A DNA stretch of 64,000 nucleotides, taken from Paragorgia papillata. Its lineage: Eukaryota; Cnidaria; Anthozoa; Scleralcyonacea; Coralliidae. The notes under the pieces were generated by a model that searched no databases, had not been told where the DNA came from, and saw only the letters and a program-made list of their open reading frames with translations. Location: contig JAWNZC010000177.1 in the NCBI GenBank assembly GCA_035771165.1, forward strand, positions 1,903,501 to 1,967,500. The letters run 5' to 3'. Both the position numbers and the translations under genes were made by a program. Shown piece by piece: positions 45,801 to 55,927 of the stretch (position 1 is the first letter of the stretch; every line of letters begins with the position of its first letter).

Positions 45801-47493
45801 TTTCTCTTTTCACTCAGGGGCTCAAGGCCAACCGGACTATACAGCAGCTTGGGCAATGTATTATCAACAACTTTATCAACAGCAAGCAGCGGCCACTGCT
45901 GCTGGTGGTGGACAACCCGCTGCTGCAACACCAGGGCAACAACAAGGTATATTGCCTTTTTCTATAAGGAAAACTGCACGTGTGCGGTAATACGTTTTGA
46001 GATCTTATGTTACGCTGCGAGACCTGACGTTACGTTGAAGACATTAGGGACCTTAAGCAAGCTAGGACGACGACGGCAATTAAATTACTGCATTTAAAAG
46101 AAACCGTGGATCAGGACATCGTATATTGTATGCTTTATGTATTTTGTAAGACCTTTAAAAAGCAGTCATAGCTTCGACAACATGACGTATTATAGAGTAA
46201 CGCCTAAGTAAACAAACAACTTGTGCCGTTCCTTGCCACAACGTTGTCTTGAAAACGTAAAAACGCTTCAGTTGACGTTGTATGTGCAACGAGGACGGTG
46301 TTGAGATTACTCTTAGGACAGCAAATTATTCAGCGCTTTGTTTTTGTTGAAAACAACAATTGTACCTTATGTTACGTTGTGATACCTTGCGTTGCCTTGT
46401 TAGACCTTACGTTGCGTTGTGAGATGTGACATTACTGAAACTTTCACACATTTTCAAAATTGAAATGTGAATGAACAATTGAACATGGCCTTTCCCGCGT
46501 GCGACCAATCGCACGCGTAGTTGGGTTTGCGTGTGTCCTCGTGCTTACTGTACTTTGTAAGAGTGTTGTTGTTTTATTTTTGAAAGCATACAAGCACTTA
46601 GATGGAGTTTTATGATTTATTTATTAACTTTGCCATGATTGCCATATTACAAACATAAATACAGACATTGAGACAACAGGCTGGGCAACCGCAACAGCTA
46701 ATGCCAATGACTGCGGCCCCGAAACAGATAGAAACACTTTACGAATTACAAAATCTAAACGAAACAATGTACAAACTAAACAATAAAGGATAGGCGACAC
46801 AGTACACGTAGTCTAATAACAACACGATGGTAGGATGTTCGTAAGATTCCGGGCTGAATTACATTTAACACACACACTTTTCCAAGTGCATGGATCTTCT
46901 ACGTTAAAAGTATTTTGCAATGCTAAAAGATAGTAGTTAAATAGTGATTTCTTAAATTCTGTAGAAGTTCTGTTTTTTTGATGTTATAGATTTAGGTAGT
47001 ATATTCCAGGTTGTTGTTGTCCGAATTAGATATGATTTTTGGTGAGTTGAGGTATTGCATTTCTTTATTTGATATTTTTATTTTATTTACAGGTCAGCCT
47101 GACTATTCAGCGCAGTGGATGGAATATTATCGCCAACAAGGTTACTACTATCCTTATGGTCAACAACCTGGACAACAACCTGGACAACAACCTACAACAA
47201 CCAGGACAACCTGGACAGCAACAACAACAAGGACAACAACAACAACCAGGACAACAACAACCTGGACAACAACAACCTGGACAGCAACAACAACCAGGAC
47301 AACAACAACCTGGACAACAACAGCAACCAGGACAACAACAGCCTCCAATGGGTGGACAACAACAACAACAACCTGGGCAACAACAGCAACCTCAGATGGG
47401 AGGCCATCATATGAATCAACCTGGTATGCCACAGTCCCAAGGAGGACAGCCAGGTCCACAACAAGGCCATCCTCATCAGCGATAACACTGTAG
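30880..47493 (+). CDS. FUBP: Far upstream element-binding protein (FUBP/KSRP family), four KH domains
   Basis: The 23 coding exons are 30880-30975, 31051-31096, 31220-31246, 32348-32389, 32491-32557, 33198-33259, 34024-34095, 34459-34528, 35450-35507, 35585-35663, 36354-36385, 36472-36570, 37446-37616, 38656-38758, 40417-40517, 40977-41139, 42790-42891, 42978-43036, 43932-43966, 44077-44266, 45621-45696, 45818-45946 and 47093-47493 (759 residues as read). Four KH domains have intact GxxG loops: IIGKGGEQI (about residue 115), VIGKGGETI (206), IIGKNGETI (317) and VIGKGGETI (429). A Gly run precedes KH4. The C-terminus is Gln-rich with two Tyr motifs, QPDYTAAWAMYY and QPDYSAQWMEYY. Family members bind single-stranded DNA and AU-rich RNA in the nucleus. 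The last exon probably has a +1 frameshift at about 47194. Exons 19-20 and the C-terminal arrangement were assembled by eye. Confidence 0.94.
31460..32285. repeat. AT-rich 22-bp tandem satellite in FUBP intron 3
   Basis: About 35 copies of AATCAATATATTGTATAATA plus TA, with a regular TTG/TTA alternation at one site. Nearly all bases are A or T. Confidence 0.95.
32628..32953. mobile_element. ACCGTATTTTCTGGGC MITE
   Basis: Left end TACCGTATTTTCTGGGCGAT and right end ATCGCCCAGAAAATACGGTA are complementary; TA flanks fit a mariner-type target. Sub-terminal AACCCGC motifs also recur. A minimal copy, almost only the two ends, is at 54891-54940. It lies in FUBP intron 5. Confidence 0.85.
33316..33914. 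mobile_element. Pogo/Tigger-like non-autonomous element
   Basis: Ends CAGTGGAGCCTCGCTATAGC and its inverse GCGTTATAGCGAGGCTCC plus ACTG. CAGTGGA(A/G)CCTCG(C/T)TATAAC-type ends are known from pogo/Tigger elements. The interior shows no transposase. It lies in FUBP intron 6. Confidence 0.75.
34160..34345. repeat. Dispersed repeat, copy 1 (FUBP intron 7)
   Basis: A 180-bp sequence beginning AACAGAATGGAAGATTCAGT. It is repeated with about 90 percent identity at 40612-40795 in intron 15 of the same gene. Confidence 0.85.
34560..35370. repeat. ATGATG/GATCATGATGGT-rich satellite in FUBP intron 8
   Basis: About 800 bp of TGATGA and GGTGATCATGAT units, giving Met/Ile-rich open frames on both strands that are not genes. 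Confidence 0.95.
35800..36228. mobile_element. Long-arm fold-back element in FUBP intron 10
   Basis: Left arm AGACCTTTTACAATTTTCCC continues through GTTTTGGTTTTGGAAATATT and AAAGACAGCCTGCTGTCC. The right arm is the inverse, ending TTGTAAAAGGTGTTCT. Arms are about 80 bp. Confidence 0.85.
36593..37288 (-). repeat. Dispersed repeat split by a 5S-SINE
   Basis: Reverse-orientation copy of the 9906-10193 repeat, interrupted at 36776-37141. Both outer ends retain CAGTAA and TTACTGTATTTCTGTAGC motifs. Confidence 0.75.
36776..37141 (+). mobile_element. 5S-rRNA-derived SINE, copy 3
   Basis: Begins TGGGAGCACGGATGGCGTG and contains TTAGTACTTGGATGGGTGAC followed by TGTCTGGGAAC. Ends TTGCGCGGTATAAATACATG then TTAT. 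The boundaries are supported by the uninterrupted repeat at 9906-10193. It lies in FUBP intron 12. Confidence 0.85.
38140..38431. mobile_element. MITE with CTACCCTGCGAGCAGAGCC ends
   Basis: Left end CTACCCTGCGAGCAGAGCC then TTCTTTTCCTTATTTCTTCG; the right end is complementary, ending GGCTCTACTCGCAGGGTA. A truncated copy lies at about 15150-15230. It lies in FUBP intron 13. Confidence 0.8.
38806..39818. mobile_element. Long-TIR, Mutator-like non-autonomous element
   Basis: Inverted repeats of about 60 bp (38806-38870 and 39761-39818; starting CAATCTCGTTCCCAGAGCCC) are bounded by perfect 9-bp direct repeats ACTCCCACC (38797-38805 and 39819-39827). Long TIRs with a 9-bp duplication are typical of Mutator-like elements. 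No transposase is recognisable. It contains the element at 39172-39759 and lies in FUBP intron 14. Confidence 0.8.
39172..39759. mobile_element. CAGGCCTTAAAATATC element nested in the long-TIR element
   Basis: Ends CAGGCCTTAAAATATC and GATATTTTAAGGCCTG are exact inverts, flanked by the direct repeat GATTAT. Sub-terminal GTCCGGTG and GTCGGACA motifs recur. hAT-like by its CAG...CTG ends, but the visible duplication is 6 bp rather than 8. Confidence 0.75.
40135..40300. repeat. TAACTAGTTACAGT minisatellite
   Basis: Imperfect tandem units of GTAACTAGTTACAGTTAC in FUBP intron 14. The unit is itself palindromic around CTAG. Confidence 0.85.
40612..40795. repeat. Dispersed repeat, copy 2 (FUBP intron 15)
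   Basis: Second copy of the 34160-34345 sequence in the same orientation. It shares CCCTCAAGCTGTT and TTGCTTGACCTGACAAC blocks. Confidence 0.85.
41228..42780. mobile_element. Family-B element carrying a hAT insertion (FUBP KH4 intron)
   Basis: The left part has AAAACACGAGCAGGAGTGTT and TGATCAGA. After the hAT at 41267-42471 the family-B body resumes with CACGAGGGTGCAGCCCGAGTG, TGATAAAACACG and the signature TTTGTGTTTTCCTCATGAAT plus TATTAATGA. It includes three to four 35-bp tandem units (TTAGTATTCTTTATATAAAA) at 42570-42685. It ends just before the acceptor of the exon that encodes the KH4 GxxG loop. Confidence 0.75.
41267..42471. mobile_element. hAT element with perfect 8-bp target duplication
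   Basis: A 1205-bp element bounded by TTTAAAAC on both sides (41259-41266 and 42472-42479), the hAT-size duplication. The ends are TAGAGATGAGCCGAT and ATCGGCTCATCTCTA, followed by arrays of GCCGATTAATCGG. No transposase is readable. A family-A-like fold-back (about 41604-41815) lies inside. Confidence 0.88.
43352..43811. mobile_element. Family-C fold-back element, uninterrupted copy
   Basis: A 460-bp copy with ends TACACGCGTAAAAATCTCGC and GCGTTTTTACGCGTGTA in FUBP intron 18. It serves as the empty-site reference for the nested copy at 12395-13154. Confidence 0.87.
44300..45245. repeat. Family-E tandem array (FUBP intron 20)
   Basis: Eight units of about 115 or 131 bp, each with CTTAGGATGTCTGAGGGTTC, TTAGACAGAGTAAAACAATA and CAGGCAGGAATGGGTTAA. 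Short and long units alternate in a roughly 248-bp dimer. Single or degenerate copies occur near 7690, 9000, 21510, 21770, 26115 and 39830; a second array is at 60310-60960. Confidence 0.93.
45416..45606. mobile_element. Fold-back MITE in FUBP intron 20
   Basis: Left end TTACAGTCGGTTTCAGGTTA then CTTTTGACGGAA; right end is the inverse TTCCGTCAAAAGCAACGTG then CAACCGACTGTAAA. Its ends resemble those of the MITE at 18810-19145. Confidence 0.8.
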
Positions 47494-48779
47494 GTAAGTG
47501 TTTGGATTTTAACACCTATTTTTTTTAGTGCATGATGATTGCTTGTATGTTCATTGTTTGTCAGTTTTGATCTGTTTTATGATGCAAAGTTTCTATTTTA
47601 GCAAACTGTGGATGTAGGTAGATAATATTTTGTTAGAATTGTAAAATTTCTTATTATAGTTTCTACTCTATATATTTTAACCTCTATCCTATATCTTTTA
47701 TTCCATGTCCTATATTCTATATTACTGTACATGTATATCTTAGATTTTATCTTCATTATCTTACATCATTCTAATATCTTATATTCTTTATCCTATGTGA
47801 TTTATCCTTCAGTATTTTCTATATACCTTTATATTCCCTATCTTACATCATTCTAATATCTTATATTCTTTATCCTATGTGATTTATCCTTCGGTATTTT
47901 CTATATACCTTTTGTCATATCCTATATTTATTGTCTTATATACTGTATCTGTATTCTAATATCCTATATCTTTTTTGTAAAATCTTATATTCATGACTTA
48001 CCCTACTGTGTGTATATCATGTCATATATCTTGTATTGTATACTCAATATCATTTATCCTGTATTCTATATTCTATATTTTTTTCTAATATCCTATATTC
48101 CTTTTCCCTATTCTACATCATATCTTATATCCCACATGTATATGCAGAATTTCTATTTTAGCGTGTGGGTAGGTATATAATAATTTGCTACCAATGCTAT
48201 GTCTGCATGACCAGTGATTTCTTAATATATTTAACTTCTAAATATTTACATTTAACTGATGTTGGTATGCAGTATTCTTGTTGCAAAAATGTGCATTGTT
48301 ACTCTAGTAACTAGATTTGTGTTTTGCTGTGTCAGTTTTTGTTGCATTTTGATACTGTAAACATAAAGTGTTTGACTGTACATGCATGTATATTATCGTA
48401 TTTGCCAATTATAATGTTTGCAACTTGTGATAATATCATTGCATTTTCAATACCTATGCGCATTTCTTTGTTCTATATGATTATCTAGGTTTATATAGTA
48501 CAGGGTTATTAATCTAATATGCAGTAAATTTGATAGTAAATTGAAAATATCTTTTATACTTTAAGATAAAGCCGTATTGTTTACAACTGTTTATATAATT
48601 AGAGTTCTTTAAGAGTGTCTTTAATGTGTAGCTTGTATGACGTACTTGTATAACGTTTTTGTACAATTGCTAAACTTGACTAGTTAGTACTGTTTTATCT
48701 TTTTTGATATGCAATGTTGTTTATTTAATAGTATGTTTTTTCTGCCAGAAATTTTGCTACATTCTTTTCATTTGCATGT

Positions 48780-49790
48780 TATCGAATACATAATTTAATC
48801 TTCGTATACCCGTAATAGTGTTATAGGATTTGAATTGTAGATTATTTGACATATTGTTCAATCGTTCTTGTTTTCATGTTTATCCACCAAACATGTTCAC
48901 CATTCCACCATCTTTCGTGTTCCTGTTTTTGAATACATAATTTAATCTTTGATTATTTTAATATTTGTAATAATTTTTAATATTTTAATCTGTTGATTAT
49001 TTTAATCTGTAGATTATTTTAATATTTGCCATGTTCTTCGATCACTCTTTCCTTCACGTTTATCTAACAGCCATGTTATACATTCCATTGTCTTTTTGTT
49101 TTCATGTTATCAAATGCATAACTTACTTTTCATAATATGCTATCAGTAATGATTTAGAGTTTGAATTTCAGATTATTTGACATATTGTTCAAAAAAAATT
49201 TTCACGTTAATCTATTGTTCTACATTTTATTATCTTTTCATTTTCCTGTTAATTGAATACATATATTACTTCTTGTGTGCTATATAGTAGTTTAATTTTA
49301 GATTATTTTATTTGTATGCCGTTCAATCATTCTTTTCTTCACGTTTATCTACCAGCCATGCTCTACATTGCATTATATTTTTATTTTCATGTTATTGAAT
49401 ACATAATTTAGTCGTCGTATATTCTAGTGTTTTAGAAGTTGAATTTTAGATTATTTGATTTGTATGCCATTCAATCATTCTTTTCTTCACGTTTATCTAC
49501 CAGCCATGCTCTACATTGCATTATATTTTTATTTTCATGTTATTGAATACATAATTTAGTCGTCGTATATTGTAGTGTTTTAGAAGTTGAATTTTAGATT
49601 ATTTTATTTGTATGCCGTAATTCAATCATTCTTTTCTTCACGTTTATCTACCAGCCATGCTCTACCGACATTGCATTATATTTTTATTTTCATGTTATTG
49701 AATACATAATTTAGTCGTCGTATATTATAGTGTTTCAGAAGTTGAATTTTAGATTATTTGATTTGTATGCCATTCAATCATTGTTTTCTT
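48780..49790. repeat. Tandem repeat of about 145-150 bp
   Basis: Seven units, each with TTGAATACATAATTTA near one end and TTTCTTCACGTTTATCTACC near the other. The three right-hand units, at about 152-bp spacing, are nearly identical while the left ones have diverged. Confidence 0.9.
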
Positions 49791-51214
49791 CATATTTATC
49801 TACAACACACATGTCTTACTTTACGTTATTACGTAGTTTATTAACCTGCCAAATTGAATATCATGGTTCAACTTTTGACCAGTTTACGCCTGCATTTCCT
49901 CTCATATTGAATGTAGTATTTGAGATTTTATTTCCTTGTGTACCCTGCCTTTCGTCGTATTTGTGTACATGTTTTTCATCATCTTAGGTACACCAATCTC
50001 TGCGAAACGGTGTCGTAAGTGTAAAATGTTAAACTTAAGATGTTAAAAATCGTATTTCCATGCAAATATGTGTTATATCAGCTTTTCAGAGCAGGTTTTC
50101 TGGCGTTTTTCGTAAGTCAATGGTTTAACTTAAATCAAATTCGCAGTAATCGTGATATTTTGTCAGTTTTTTTCCCTATATTTGTTCCATCTGTATTTAT
50201 CTCTCTACTCGTGTGATATTTCTGCCAATTATTTTAAAATCAACATAAGTGACACGTTTTTTGCTGTTGTGTGCATATTGACGTTACTAACCATGTGTGC
50301 AGATGTTAAAACAGTAAGGTTCCGAGATAGCCTTACTTTGGGTCGCTGACGTGAAACTCAGTGGAAAATTCTGGACCCAGCATTAGACAAAATCAATGAA
50401 GGTTAGACGAAAGTCTGTGAACCGTTAACCCTAAACGTTTTCTTGCTATTGTGTGACACGATTTACTACTATACAGTGTGAATATTATTTCTACAATACT
50501 GTTTTCCTACGTGTTAGTTTATAACGATATGGCATGCTAATATTTATTGAATAACGTACGATGTATATAACATTAGAAGTACTATAGTAAACTGGTATCT
50601 TGCAGAGTATAACAATTGTCGCTTTTTTGCTAAGTAATGTTAAGTAATCTTTGTTAATTATTTCATGCAGTAGTAATTGATTGAATGTATACATTGATTT
50701 ACTCTCTTAATTCAAATTAATATTCAAAAGGTTGAAAGTTGTCAAAAAAAAAATAGTAACATAAAACCATTCGTTGTATTTCTCACTGGCAAAGTGCTGG
50801 CTTTTTGTTTCTCTTTTGGCAACTTATCACCTTTAAGAAGTTTTTTGTGTGTTATATCGTAAATATGTGTATTCTAATTCATTTCATTTTAACAGGTTAA
50901 CATGACGGTTTCTGCTTCTCCGTTAAACCTTGCTATTTTTTTTCTTTTGTAGTTTCAAATTGCAGAGAAGACCATCATCAGCACTGTGGTTGTTGTGCTA
51001 TTTACGGTACAAAAACGTAGATTTAGTAAAAGGCGGTACCCCGACAAAACGGTACCAGAGCTAGTGTAGGTAGGCACGACAGCTACTTGTAAAATAACTT
51101 ACACAAACTATAGGTGCACGTTCCAGCTTATTGTCCCAGTTTTGTGAGCGAATCATTTTGGGTAGAAATAGTTCAGAGAAAGAACACTGTATAGGTCTTT
51201 TTTTACACGAAGTG

Positions 51215-51220
51215 AATAAA
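51215..51220 (+). promoter_or_regulatory. Probable FUBP polyadenylation signal
   Basis: AATAAA followed about 20 bp later by T- and GT-rich sequence (TCTTGGGGTTTTTGAG), at the end of the inferred last non-coding exon. Confidence 0.55.
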
Positions 51221-51312
51221 ACATTTTCTCTTCAATGCCGTCTTGGGGTTTTTGAGTTCTTTCATATTTCATTTTTTAGTTTATATGTCATAAGATGATA
51301 TTTATTAAATTA

Positions 51313-51653
51313 TGACGTCATCTTAAAGTATGTCAGATGACGTCATGTTGAATTGTAACGGTGTGACGTCATATTTATGACCAACGACATTGATTTATGA
51401 CGTCAGTGAATTATTTCGTCCTGGAATAGACCTTTCCGCATGAAGTGAATGGATCACGTGTTCTTTCTTTTTGACAAATCTGATTGGCTAATGTCCAATG
51501 TTTGTCCAATGTCCAATGTTTGTCCGAAGTTTTGCGAGAGCCAATCAAATCTCTCAACGCGTTATCCACGTGCGGAAAGGTCTATTATGAAATCGTATTA
51601 AATTATGACGACATTGGATCATTGACTTACGAAGTCATTGAATTATGACGTCA
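51313..51653. promoter_or_regulatory. Cluster of CRE-type TGACGTCA palindromes
   Basis: Five exact TGACGTCA octamers at 51313, 51338, 51364, 51398 and 51646, plus several one-base variants, in a GAATTATGACGTCATT-like repetitive setting. CREB/ATF and bZIP factors recognise this octamer. It lies 0.9-1.2 kb upstream of the STXBP start codon. It could be regulatory or simply a decayed minisatellite. Confidence 0.5.
51426..51589. mobile_element. MITE with AATAGACCTTTCCGCA ends
   Basis: Left end AATAGACCTTTCCGCATG and right end CGTGCGGAAAGGTCTATT are inverted. Sub-terminal GATTGGCTAA and GAGCCAATCA motifs are also inverted. It splits the TGACGTCA cluster. Confidence 0.75.
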
Positions 51654-52552
51654 TTGAATTATGCCGACATTGAATTATGACGTTTATCGAATTATGGCGA
51701 TAATTATGGAGATAATTGGCAGGGGCTTGATTTGTAATTTATGATTCGTTACTCTTTCTGGAAATGTATGTTGAAAATTACTTTTGCAAGCGCTTCATAA
51801 TCATGTGAACTGCGCAACCAGCACCCAGACCCTTATTGTCGCCACGGCGATATCTACAAGGCTGATCTCGCCAACACCGCTGCCAAACGTATTGCGCATG
51901 TGCGACGTCCGAGCTCGTTCTCGGAAAAAGAGCGGGAAAACACTGAAATATTTGGACTGGTCCGAGAGTCCGAAACAAAAGTTAAAATTATAAGCATACT
52001 ACCAAAAAGATAAGGTAGATAATTTGTGCATGGCTTCCTTGTCAATATTGTAACATATTCTGAATTTACCCCTTCGTAATTTTCTTTACCCTTTTTTTAA
52101 AACACAAATGAATAGTCGAGTCTTACTTAGTCTCCACTATCTGGTTGTCGCCACGGCTAGTTCCCACTTCTCTTGCAATGTTTACTCAGCGAATTCACGC
52201 ATGCGCAAACGTTTGGCAGCGGTCTCACCAGAACATCGAGAGAAAAATGCTTGATACTGTAATTGGGATCTTAAAAGCAATTTACAAACTATCTGAAAAT
52301 TTTTGCACGTCCGGAGGTGCAACAAAATTTAATTATAAAGTTATCGTTAATTTCTCGTAGTGCGTGGCAATCCCCCGCGTGTATTTCGCACGCACTTGTC
52401 TCGCGAGGTAAATACGTGGGAGTTGTAGGCGTGGTTACCAACACTTGGGGATCCTATTAAGTATTTTTGAGGCCAGGAAGATGTAAATAGTTTTCATAAC
52501 CCCGTCTTCAAACCAACCTAAACCTACTTTGTTTTCGCTCAACCTTGCCAAG

Positions 52553-55500
52553 ATGTCTTTGAAGGAAGCAGTAGGCAAACGTAAGTTTAAAAATTTATAC
52601 CGTTTACGAGTTCTATAGCAAATGAAAAAGTCTTGTAGTTCAGTTGATATTGTGTTTACTTTTAATACTTGGCGATATTAGGAATAATGGACGAAGTGAT
52701 ATTACCATTGAAGAGAGATGGAAAATGGAAGGTAAGAATCGCTTTTAGGTCTTTTTTTAAGCCAGTATAAAGAGTATCCTACAATGTTAATAAGTAAAGT
52801 TGGTTTGAAATTAAAGTTCTAAGCAAATATCTAGTTCAATACAGCCATGTCTCGAAGGTCAAAACATGTCGCATCACAAATGTGAGTTATAAACAGTGTA
52901 GTTTATAGGCTGTGTACATATATATAGCTGGTAATTCTTCGCGTATAAGCTTCTTTTGATAGCTGATAGTTTCAGTCTTGACTGTATTAAGTATGGAATT
53001 ATATATATTAACAATTGTTACATACATAACACTGATAACAGGGCATTATTTTGATTATATATTGGTCGCCAGTATTGAAGCATGACGTCATAGCAGTCGG
53101 GTCAAATTTCACAGCTTGAAGTGAGCTTTAAATGAAAATGCTTCCCCCCATTTTTTTCTGGCCTAACTGATTGGTCCACAGAATTGCCTCGCTCTTTAAA
53201 AAAACTTGCTAATTGAGCCAGGAATTGTCAAGCAATGGGAACTGAACTATTCTGCACTCAGCAAGTTTTTTTTAAAGAACTATGGAATTGCTAACTGTTA
53301 GGGGGGTTGAAGTTTTTTTAAAGGATTATGGAATTGCTAACTGTTAGGGGGGGGTCATGTGCTTGAATTATTGGTCTCCTTGGTAATCCAATATGAGAAG
53401 TTATTTTTGGAAATAATGTTTTACAGTATATTATATTTAAAATTGTCAGCTGGATCTGAAAACCTAATAAACCTTTAGATTGTATGTATTTTGTGCTAAA
53501 AATAACCCCCAAGGACGTGAAAGGGGGGGTGCATCATTGTGGCCCTTCAACCATCTGCTACTATTGCTGATGTTAAGGTGACTTGATAGGAATAAATTAT
53601 AAAAAATCGTATTTTCCCCACTAAAACGTTTTGCAGTACACTGGAACGTTTTAGAAGGAAAAATCTGATGGTTTATAGCTTTTTCCTATTGGGCCACCTT
53701 AAACCTTTGAGAGAGAAATTTATTAAAACTCTTGTTAATTGTGCATATTTTAGGCATTGATCTTGGATCACCTCAGTGTACGAGTTGTTTCATCTTGTTG
53801 TAAAATGAGTGAAATAATGCATGAAGGAATTGCAAGTAAGCATTTAAATATCTCTTGCTATACATGCAGGACAGGGTCTGAAAAAAGGGGGGGGGTACTC
53901 TCATTGTATGTGAATGTGCCACTTGTTGGGATGTAGTTTTCACCATAGACCACTTTCATAAAAGCCATTAATTGCTTTAAACATTCTTTTATCTGCATCT
54001 ACCATCTGCATCTAGGGGAGCACGGGTGGCGTGTGCTGTTAGGGCGCTGCCTCTCACCAATAGTTAAGCCCGGTTGGTTAGTACTTGGATGGGTGACCAC
54101 TTGGGAATGACCTGTTGTCGAGCTTGGGACTCGTGTGAGTAGAGTTTAGTTGGTCTTTCCTGTGCTTCGAGGGTTTTTCACCGGGTACTCTGGTTTTCCT
54201 CCCTCCATAAAACCAACACCTAGACCTTAGGAGGATAACCTTGTAAGGGACCTAGAGTCCTATTGTTACTTCTCCTGTACCGCTAGGTATAAATGTTGAT
54301 AAGAAGGTAAATGATCCTTTTTGGCCTCAGTATGAAGCAAAAAGTCTTTTGAATTGCAGACACACACAAACAAGGTGAGAAAGGCTAATTAAAATGCACA
54401 CAAAAGAATATTCAAATTAGTCGCTATTATGAAAGTGTCACTGCATGTGCTGCATAGGCAGTGTTGACAGAAATACAAATCAAAAGATACGTAATGTTTA
54501 AGTACTGCTGAAAATATTGAATGTAGTTTCTAATGTTTTGAGCAAATGCCCTTTATCAGAGAGATTAGTATATTTTATAGTCTGGAACTGGGACTACTGA
54601 TCAGAAGGTGGAGGGGGGTGACAGGGTTGGGGGCTATTTTTGAGATTTAAGTTTTTGCAACACTTTTGTAGCTGAAAAGGCTGAAAGAAGATTTTCTGGA
54701 TTCTTATATTTTTTACATAATACTGTATTCCATTCAAACAAACTTCATTTTCAGACAGGGCCAAAAACATCTAAAACACAACCCTATATCACATAATATT
54801 GTGATATATCATCAGGGTTTATATTTTGCCCTACTGTAGACCTTACAATACCTCTGTCTGGGCAGCCCTGTCTGGAACAGGATACTACTAACCGTATTTT
54901 CTGGGCAATAACCCGTGGGTTATTGCCCAGAAAATACGGTATATAAAATAAAATGACTCAGCACTGCCATTTATAAAGGGTTATGGTTATAAGGGTTATG
55001 TGAACTGTCTACAGTTACTGACACATGTTTGTTTTTTCTTTTTAGTTGTTGAAGGTCTTGAAAAACGCAGAGAACCTCTTCCAACTTTTGAAGCAGTCTA
55101 TATTCTGACTCCAACTAGGACGGTACTGAACCTATTTCAGGGTATTGCATGTGCATCATTTTGCAAAGGAATTGGCAGGCACTTGGCAGGCTGTCCACAA
55201 AGTAAGCAATGGCAAACAGCCTTGCTAGTGAGCCAACAACAGCAGAATAACAGTGTTAAACATCCAGAAACTATATCCATACTTTGTTGTTTAACTTGTT
55301 TTTAAACAGTATGTTTACTTTGAGTGGAGCTTGCCAGTTGTTTTTTTTGAAAAATGATGCATGCACAACACCCTGAAACTCGCTTATTCAGTGATTACTG
55401 TAATTTTTTGGGATTCTCCAATTTTTTAATAATTATATGGAATTTTCTGAAGTCATCCTAATTTTTGTTTTGTAGTCAGTTGAACTGCTTATAAACGATT

Positions 55501-55894
55501 TCAAAGAAGATGAACCAATACAATATATGGGAGCACATGTGTTCTTTACAGAAGGTACATTTGTAAGAAATTATATTAAGAGAATGTTCTTGGGTTGTAT
55601 ATATTTTTAAGTATTAATTAATATACAAATACTTTTTAATTATGTGCTTTAAATTTAGGGTTACATAATAGCTAACTACAGAGTTTCCTGTAATAGAAAC
55701 TGAAAGCAAATTATAACCTAAACAGTCATACTGGTATATATATATAATTATATATATATATATATATATTATATATATTATATATATATTATATATATTA
55801 TATATATTATATATATTATATATATTACAAATGTATAAAGTATAGTTTTACCTTAAAGTCTTCGCTACCAGAGGTTTCACCCTAAACGGGATAT

Positions 55895-55927
<33 letters not shown>

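Larger units (their letters stand above)
47494..52552. other. FUBP 3' UTR intron or UTR, then the FUBP-STXBP intergenic region
   Basis: A strong donor TAG|GTAAGT directly follows the coding exon at 47494. A strong acceptor (pyrimidine run then TTTTGTAG) precedes 50953, and AATAAA is at 51215-51220 with T/G-rich sequence after it. I infer a terminal non-coding exon at about 50953-51235. Other contents are TATATCC-rich AT satellite (47650-48150), a 145-bp tandem repeat (48780-49790), a TGACGTCA cluster (51313-51653) and a MITE (51426-51589). Confidence 0.55.

Noticed and set aside
47160..47515. Val- and Leu-rich minus-strand frames opposite the last FUBP coding exon
   Set aside because: Antisense of CAA/CAG-rich coding sequence; no initiation context or homology.
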